Shown here one piece after another: positions 59,817 through 64,000 of a DNA stretch of 64,000 nt. Under the pieces are notes generated by a model that saw only the letters and a program-made list of their open reading frames with translations, had not been told where the DNA came from and made no database searches. Location: contig JAADER010000062.1 of assembly GCA_013153275.1 (NCBI GenBank), positions 61,542 through 125,541 of the forward strand. The letters are read 5' to 3'. The position numbers and the translations under genes are program-made. Numbering within the stretch: the first letter of the stretch is position 1; each line of letters starts with the position of its first letter. The DNA is from Thermoproteota archaeon (GTDB lineage: Archaea; Thermoproteota; Thermoprotei; Thermoproteales; Thermocladiaceae).

Positions 59817-61070
59817 ATGACCGGCACAGTACTTGTACAGATGACTATAGCACAAATTATATTAGCAACGTCCTTTCTGAGTTCAAGTACAATTTTAACA
59901 ATATATGCGGTATGGTACTTCACGACATGCAGCATCTTCTGGAACACCGGTCCTCCTAAACCTAGCAGAGAGAGCACTGATAGGCAACCTAAGGTAGGTA
60001 TAGTCATACCAGTATACAATGACTGGTCTATTATACCAACTTTGAAATCGCTTTCAAAAATAAATTATAAAAACTTTATTACAGTAATAATAGATGACTC
60101 AACGGATAACGAACTAAGAAAAAGACTAAGAAAGGAAGCAAGAATATTAAAAAGAAAACATAATATGAAGATACTTCACTGCAAGAGAAAAAGTAGGAGA
60201 GGATATAAGGCAGGTGCTCTCAACGATGCTGTAAGAATATTAAAAAGATACGATGTTAAGTATGCATTGATACTAGACGCAGATTTTGAGCCAGCCGAGA
60301 ACATGTTGAACATTTTGGTATCTTTAGCAGAGGAGTATGAAGCAGATATCGTACAAGGTTATCAGAAACATACTAAGGGTAGCGATACAGTGTTCGGCAT
60401 GGTCTACAGAGCGTCAACCGCTGGATGTATAATAAATCTCGTAGGTAGACAATATAGTGATCTATTTCCAATATTTATAGGAAGTTGCGCGCTGATAAGA
60501 ATAGATAAGTTAGAATCTGTAAGATTTGTCGAGGATAGTGTATCAGAAGATTGGAGATGGACTATAGACTCCATTTTAAAACATGGACGCTTAAGAATTA
60601 TTGTGACACATGAAGCATATGCTAACGGCAGCGTACCTGCAACACAGAAGTCATTTATTAAGCAGCAGATAAGATGGTCGTGGGGGACCATACATGAGCT
60701 CCGCAGAACCTGGAGAAAAATTCTATTCTCTAGCAGAATATCTCGAACGATGAAGCTTGGATATGTGCTTCAAGGCCTATTCTTTACACAGGGACTATGG
60801 ATCTATGTTAATCTTGTCTCTGCGATAATTCTATCGTTAGTGTGGCATATCATCCTGTTTCCGTGGGGGGCCTGGATCTGGCTTGTAGGGTACGAGACTA
60901 TAATTACGAGTGGTACAGTGTTAGAAAACTATAAGCGAAGAGATACTATAGTAACCGTAATTGTTGCATTAGCGTTTGCCTTCTACGCAGGGCTCATACA
61001 TGCGTATGGTACACTCAAGGAGCTTCTTGGTAGACCTGTCGTTTTTGAGGTAACGGAGAAGAGACAATGA
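59817..61070 (+). CDS. Membrane family 2 glycosyltransferase, archaeosortase-linked
   Basis: The 417-residue GT2 enzyme has an N-terminal transmembrane segment, a catalytic domain starting KVGIVIPVYND, acidic motifs ILDADFEP near residue 160 and VEDSVSEDWRW near 240, QQIRW (QxxRW) near 283, and three or more C-terminal helices. It is of the same processive type as the gene at 3192. The start is ATG 59817. Its stop overlaps the next gene by ATGA, so it is translationally coupled to the archaeosortase-like protein, which suggests the two act on one substrate. Confidence 0.88.
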   Translation: MTGTVLVQMTIAQIILATSFLSSSTILTIYAVWYFTTCSIFWNTGPPKPSRESTDRQPKVGIVIPVYNDWSIIPTLKSLSKINYKNFITVIIDDSTDNELRKRLRKEARILKRKHNMKILHCKRKSRRGYKAGALNDAVRILKRYDVKYALILDADFEPAENMLNILVSLAEEYEADIVQGYQKHTKGSDTVFGMVYRASTAGCIINLVGRQYSDLFPIFIGSCALIRIDKLESVRFVEDSVSEDWRWTIDSILKHGRLRIIVTHEAYANGSVPATQKSFIKQQIRWSWGTIHELRRTWRKILFSSRISRTMKLGYVLQGLFFTQGLWIYVNLVSAIILSLVWHIILFPWGAWIWLVGYETIITSGTVLENYKRRDTIVTVIVALAFAFYAGLIHAYGTLKELLGRPVVFEVTEKRQ

Positions 61071-61633
61071 CTTCACTATATAGGGTACAGTCCAGTTATC
61101 GTAGTGCTGTACAGGGAGCAAGATACAAGTATAGACTCTATGTATCGATCTTAATACTTTTTGTAATAGTTTCCATAACTCTTCTTATCATACATTACTT
61201 GTATAGGTACATTTATCGTTTAACAGTAAGGATACTATCATTCATGTACTCTATTAAAGATATAGCGGTCCTCAGCATGGGTCACTTCTCTATTCTACTA
61301 ATTGCTAAGAACGGTGCTGCAGCAACGATAGTTATAACACCTGAATGCTTAGCTATATTTGCCATAACTACTCTTGGTATTTTCACACTGTTTACGCCGG
61401 TTAAACGGAGGTTCATTCCTCTCAAGATCGTTATTTCGATTCTTGTGATAGCTCTCATCTATCTAGTGGATCTACTAAGAATCTATATACTTGGCCTAGT
61501 GTATCTTTATCTGGGTCGTACAGCCTACATCATAGCTCATGACTGGCTTCTAGGGATGATGGTTCTAATAGCTGCAATAGTGGTATGGGCCCTATGGATA
61601 CGATATGCCTTTCAGAGGTCTTCACCTCGTTAG
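61067..61633 (+). CDS. Archaeosortase/exosortase family protein
   Basis: The 188-residue integral membrane protein has about five transmembrane helices. The exosortase/archaeosortase catalytic triad pattern is present: Cys94 in TPECLAIF, Arg138 in LLRIY and His158 in AHDWLLG, each at the end of a helix in the expected order and spacing. Such enzymes cut a C-terminal sorting helix and attach the protein to a lipid. The basic stretch VKRRF before the Arg-bearing helix also fits. The gene overlaps the glycosyltransferase by 4 bp. The sequence is divergent from characterised ArtA, so the family call rests on motif order and length. Confidence 0.75.
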   Translation: MTSLYRVQSSYRSAVQGARYKYRLYVSILILFVIVSITLLIIHYLYRYIYRLTVRILSFMYSIKDIAVLSMGHFSILLIAKNGAAATIVITPECLAIFAITTLGIFTLFTPVKRRFIPLKIVISILVIALIYLVDLLRIYILGLVYLYLGRTAYIIAHDWLLGMMVLIAAIVVWALWIRYAFQRSSPR

Positions 61634-61665
61634 ATGTTGGAGATGTTAGGTGATGGTTTCTCTAT

Positions 61666-62142
61666 TTATTTCCTTTCCGCTTTTCCTTCTGCTCCTCCTC
61701 TCATCATTGCGTATATTGCTGCAAGGAACTGTCTTATGTTCTCTATTCTTCGCACAACATCGGCGAGCCTCAGCTCGAGTCTAGATTTCACGTCTTCAAG
61801 CTCTCTTATTCTCCTATCAACGTGATCTAGAGCGTCTCTAACGTTGAGTTCTGCAATGTAGTTTGCTCCTATGTTTACGAGGACTTTCTCATAGTCCTCG
61901 ATCCTGGTCTTTACGAAGACTCCTCCACCTACAGTGGTGTAGCTCTCCTCTATCTTCTGACCGTCTGCAAGCATCTTTACGAGGGTTCTAGTTGACTTGA
62001 GCTCTGCTATCGATGCCGTGATCATTGCTATGTCCTGTCTCAAGGCCTGTGCCGTTGACTCTAGCACTTCTAGCTCCTCTACTAGTCTAGCTATGTCTGC
62101 CTCTGTTATTCTTCTCTCTCCGCCTGTTGGAGCCTCGGACAT
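61666..62142 (-). CDS. pfdA: Prefoldin alpha subunit
   Basis: The protein is about 158 residues from ATG 62142 (MSEAPTGG) and shows the prefoldin signature: two long helices flanking the beta hairpin TVGGGVFVKTRI. It forms the hexameric chaperone that feeds the thermosome. It follows LX by 33 bp on the same strand. Normally ftsY follows it; here the surface locus intervenes. Confidence 0.94.
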   Translation of the reverse strand: MSEAPTGGERRITEADIARLVEELEVLESTAQALRQDIAMITASIAELKSTRTLVKMLADGQKIEESYTTVGGGVFVKTRIEDYEKVLVNIGANYIAELNVRDALDHVDRRIRELEDVKSRLELRLADVVRRIENIRQFLAAIYAMMRGGAEGKAERK

Positions 62143-62175
62143 GGATCTCAACTACTGACTATATCTTGAGTAGTA

Positions 62176-62436
62176 TTAGAATTTTACAACCTTATCAAGC
62201 ATCATCATTATCTTTATCTCGTCTCTCGCCTCCTCTGGATCTATCTCCTGTACATCCTGTATCCTTATTAGCTGCCTGTTAAGCTTGTGCCTGCTTCCGA
62301 GGATCGAGTAGGTCTTCTCGATGACCTCAGATATCTTTGTTCCAAGCATATCGATCTTGAATTTCTGCCACGTGTTCCTGACCTTCATCTCGCCAATGAC
62401 TCTATATATCTTCACTCCCTTGATCGGGGTGGCCAT
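62176..62436 (-). CDS. Ribosomal protein L18a/LX
   Basis: This is an archaeal LX (L20e-type) protein of 86 residues from ATG 62436 (MATPIKGVKIYRV). Core segments QKFKIDMLGTK, IEKTYSILGSRHKL and IQDVQEIDPEEA match the family. A TTTATTAAC element about 28 bp upstream of the ATG indicates a leaderless start. It is the first gene of the inverted LX-pfdA segment. Confidence 0.95.
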   Translation of the reverse strand: MATPIKGVKIYRVIGEMKVRNTWQKFKIDMLGTKISEVIEKTYSILGSRHKLNRQLIRIQDVQEIDPEEARDEIKIMMMLDKVVKF

Positions 62437-62533
62437 GATCTCCTGCGAAAGCAAGAGACTAGGGTGTTAATAAACTTCTCTTCAGAGTAACTTTTAAAAC
62501 ATACGCGAGCTCTCTCCATGTACAAGACTAGAG

Positions 62534-62911
62534 ATGCAGCGACAGGTAGCGAAGAGGCAACAGGTAGCTACACAGAGAAGCAGCGGGACAAGCATATTTA
62601 GGAGAGCGATAGACAAGTTAATAAGCTATCTCTCCCTCGTCAAATGGATCCTCAAGGTTGCGCAGAGACCAACACCAGACCAGCTCAAGACCACCGCAAA
62701 GGTCACACTGATAATGGTCCTAGTGGTAGGAATGTACGCGTTCATAATGTCCCTCATAAGATACATAGTCTTCATGAGAGGCACCTTAGTCACTCTACCA
62801 CCACCATATAACTACATACTTATAGGAGTGATAGCCGGCTCATGTGTGGGCATACTGCTCTTCGTGTACCTGTCACTGAGAAGGACTGTTAAAAGTAGGG
62901 AACGAAGATAG
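62534..62911 (+). CDS. secE: Preprotein translocase SecE/Sec61-gamma, with extra C-terminal helix
   Basis: The 125-residue protein carries the SecE core: an amphipathic helix, then RPTPDQLKTTAKV and the transmembrane segment TLIMVLVVGMYAFIMSLI. Archaeal SecE is usually about 60 residues and ends there. Here a second membrane helix (YILIGVIAGSCVGILLFVYL) and a basic tail follow, and the N-terminus has about 25 extra basic, Gln-rich residues. The position directly before Spt5 and L11 confirms identity. Confidence 0.85.
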   Translation: MQRQVAKRQQVATQRSSGTSIFRRAIDKLISYLSLVKWILKVAQRPTPDQLKTTAKVTLIMVLVVGMYAFIMSLIRYIVFMRGTLVTLPPPYNYILIGVIAGSCVGILLFVYLSLRRTVKSRERR

Positions 62912-62920
62912 TTCTCAATC

Positions 62921-63409
62921 ATGAGCGAGAAAGAGGAGAAGAAGACCACCACAGCGTCAGAGGAGTCATACTTTCTCATAGTGAGGACAGTAGGAGGACA
63001 GGAATATAACGTCGCTCTCATAATGAAAACAAGAATAGAGAACAAGAACCTTGGAATACCATCACTCATAATACTACCCCAGCTTAAGGGTCTCATATTT
63101 GTTGAGAGAGGGCTTCCCCACGTCGTTCAGAACCTAATATCAGGAATTAAACACTGCAGAGGGATGCTTAGAGGAAAGGTGCCTCTCTCAGAGATCGTTA
63201 AGGCAATATCGAGACCTGTAGAGATACATGTTGGAGACATAGTAGAGATAGTTAGTGGACCTTTCAGAGGATACAAGGGCAAGGTCATGGACATAGACTC
63301 GGAGAGCGGTACAGTAACGATAGAGATAATGGATGCAGCATCACCTATGCCGATAACCTTAAGAATTAAAGACGTCCGTTTACTAGAACGCAAGAGAGAA
63401 GGTGAATAA
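62921..63409 (+). CDS. spt5: Transcription elongation factor Spt5 (NusG family)
   Basis: This is the 162-residue archaeal Spt5. The NGN domain starts SYFLIVRTVGGQEYNVALIM, and the KOW domain carries VGDIVEIVSGPFRGYKGKVMDI. It works with Spt4 to keep RNA polymerase processive. It lies 9 bp after secE and 1 bp before L11, the conserved order. Confidence 0.96.
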   Translation: MSEKEEKKTTTASEESYFLIVRTVGGQEYNVALIMKTRIENKNLGIPSLIILPQLKGLIFVERGLPHVVQNLISGIKHCRGMLRGKVPLSEIVKAISRPVEIHVGDIVEIVSGPFRGYKGKVMDIDSESGTVTIEIMDAASPMPITLRIKDVRLLERKREGE

Positions 63410-63410
63410 C

Positions 63411-63932
63411 ATGGTTAAGAAGGTACTTAGAATACAGGTCACTCCCGGAAAAGTAAACCCAGCAGCACTGAAACCCCTACAGGACGCTGGATTCGACATA
63501 AACAGGATAGTGCAGGAGATAAATGAGAAGACTAAGATACTTACAAAGTATAGGATACCTAACGTGTTTGTCGAGATAGAGTACGATCCCGACAAGAAGA
63601 CGTATGAGATAAAGCCTGAGTGGCCACCAATAGGGGATCTGCTCGTGAGAGCCGTGGGAAAGGAGGAGGGAGCTCACCAGGCCGTGCCAAAGGAGGTTAT
63701 AGGGAACCTATCTATAGAGCAGGTAGCTGAGATAGCTTACATAAAGTTTGACGAGCTACGAAGCTACACGTTCAAGGCCGCTCTAAAACAGGTAGTAAGC
63801 ACCTGTAAGTGCGTTGGAATAACAGTAGAGGGAAAGGATCCGAAAGAGGTTCTCAAGCTCATAGATGCTGGACAGTATGATGACATAATAAGGAAGTACG
63901 AGGAGAAACTGAAACAGGAGGGAAGACTATAG
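63411..63932 (+). CDS. rpl11: Ribosomal protein L11
   Basis: The stalk-base protein is recognisable from the conserved PGKVNPAALKPLQDAG region and the C-terminal RNA-binding half (IEQVAEIAYIKFDELRSYT). I start it at ATG 63411 (MVKKVLRIQV), just after the Spt5 stop. The upstream in-frame start at 63402 would overlap spt5. Confidence 0.96.
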   Translation: MVKKVLRIQVTPGKVNPAALKPLQDAGFDINRIVQEINEKTKILTKYRIPNVFVEIEYDPDKKTYEIKPEWPPIGDLLVRAVGKEEGAHQAVPKEVIGNLSIEQVAEIAYIKFDELRSYTFKAALKQVVSTCKCVGITVEGKDPKEVLKLIDAGQYDDIIRKYEEKLKQEGRL

Positions 63933-63969
63933 CACAACTTTTAAAATCTCTAAAAACAAGACAGTGACA

Positions 63970-64000
63970 ATGTTCAACCTAGACGAGATTATAAGAGCAG
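63970..64000 (+). CDS. Ribosomal protein L1, start only (cut by window end)
   Basis: An ATG at 63970, 37 bp after L11, opens a frame MFNLDEIIRA that runs off the window. Position after L11 and this N-terminus fit archaeal L1. A TTTTAAAATC element at about 63940-63949 is a likely promoter. Confidence 0.75.
   Translation, partial: MFNLDEIIRA

Noticed and set aside
1..64000. tRNA genes, rRNA genes, CRISPR arrays, insertion sequences
   Set aside because: I looked in all gaps for T-arm motifs, regularly spaced repeats and transposase frames and saw none.

Overview
This 64 kb window is chromosomal DNA from a thermophilic crenarchaeote (Thermoprotei); I cannot resolve the order from sequence alone. 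The evidence is an unsplit RNA polymerase B subunit, a PCNA-PriS-GINS replication operon next to L44e-S27e-aIF2alpha-Nop10, archaeal-type PEP carboxylase, pantoate kinase, GTP cyclohydrolase III, ThyX, Orc1/Cdc6, C/D box sRNA candidates, heavy AGA/AGG arginine and ATA isoleucine codon use, and many genes that start at or very near the transcript start expected from a TATA box about 26 bp upstream. Genes are packed tightly with ATGA overlaps. I see no tRNA, rRNA, CRISPR array or insertion sequence.

Layout. 1-11.3 kb: coenzyme A and central metabolism (pantoate kinase, PEP carboxylase), a Nif3 protein overlapping a glycosyltransferase tail to tail, an AAA ATPase pair, thiamine thiazole synthase Thi4, and a metal ABC transporter split into divergent halves. 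11.4-17.5 kb: an EtfABCX electron-transfer module in two blocks, EtfB-EtfA on + and FixX-FixC on -, with an HTH-CBS regulator, a double zinc-finger protein and a HIT hydrolase between them. 17.5-24 kb: RNA modification (m5C methyltransferase, TruD), GTP cyclohydrolase III and a gap carrying two C/D sRNA candidates. 24-34.5 kb: RpoB, a PP-loop/ferredoxin fusion, ThyX, another C/D sRNA, ThiC with a palindromic operator-like site, and Cdc6 with an origin-box-like dyad upstream. 34.5-46.2 kb: a THUMP protein, a MoaD-like protein ending in Gly-Gly, a DNA alkyltransferase, L34e-Cmk-L14e, a DHH phosphoesterase, YchF, an M42 peptidase, a cis-prenyltransferase, a phosphodiesterase, Kae1 and a RuvC-like protein. 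46.3-53.2 kb: oligosaccharyltransferase AglB, then the Nop10/aIF2alpha/S27e/L44e/GINS/PriS/PCNA run and TFS. 53.3-64 kb: S19e, PDCD5, L39e, L31e, aIF6, FtsY, prefoldin alpha, LX, SecE, Spt5, L11 and the start of L1.

The most interesting region is 58.1-61.6 kb. The normally contiguous archaeal block LX-pfdA-ftsY lies inverted here and is opened between pfdA and ftsY by three genes. These are a secreted protein with a C-terminal membrane helix followed by an arginine run, a divergent membrane glycosyltransferase, and a small multi-pass protein with the Cys/Arg/His pattern of archaeosortase/exosortase enzymes. The substrate-like gene and the glycosyltransferase-sortase pair diverge from one palindromic TATA element. 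This looks like a self-contained cell-surface sorting and glycosylation system. The neighbouring AglB and cis-prenyltransferase genes show that the cell also makes lipid-linked glycans.
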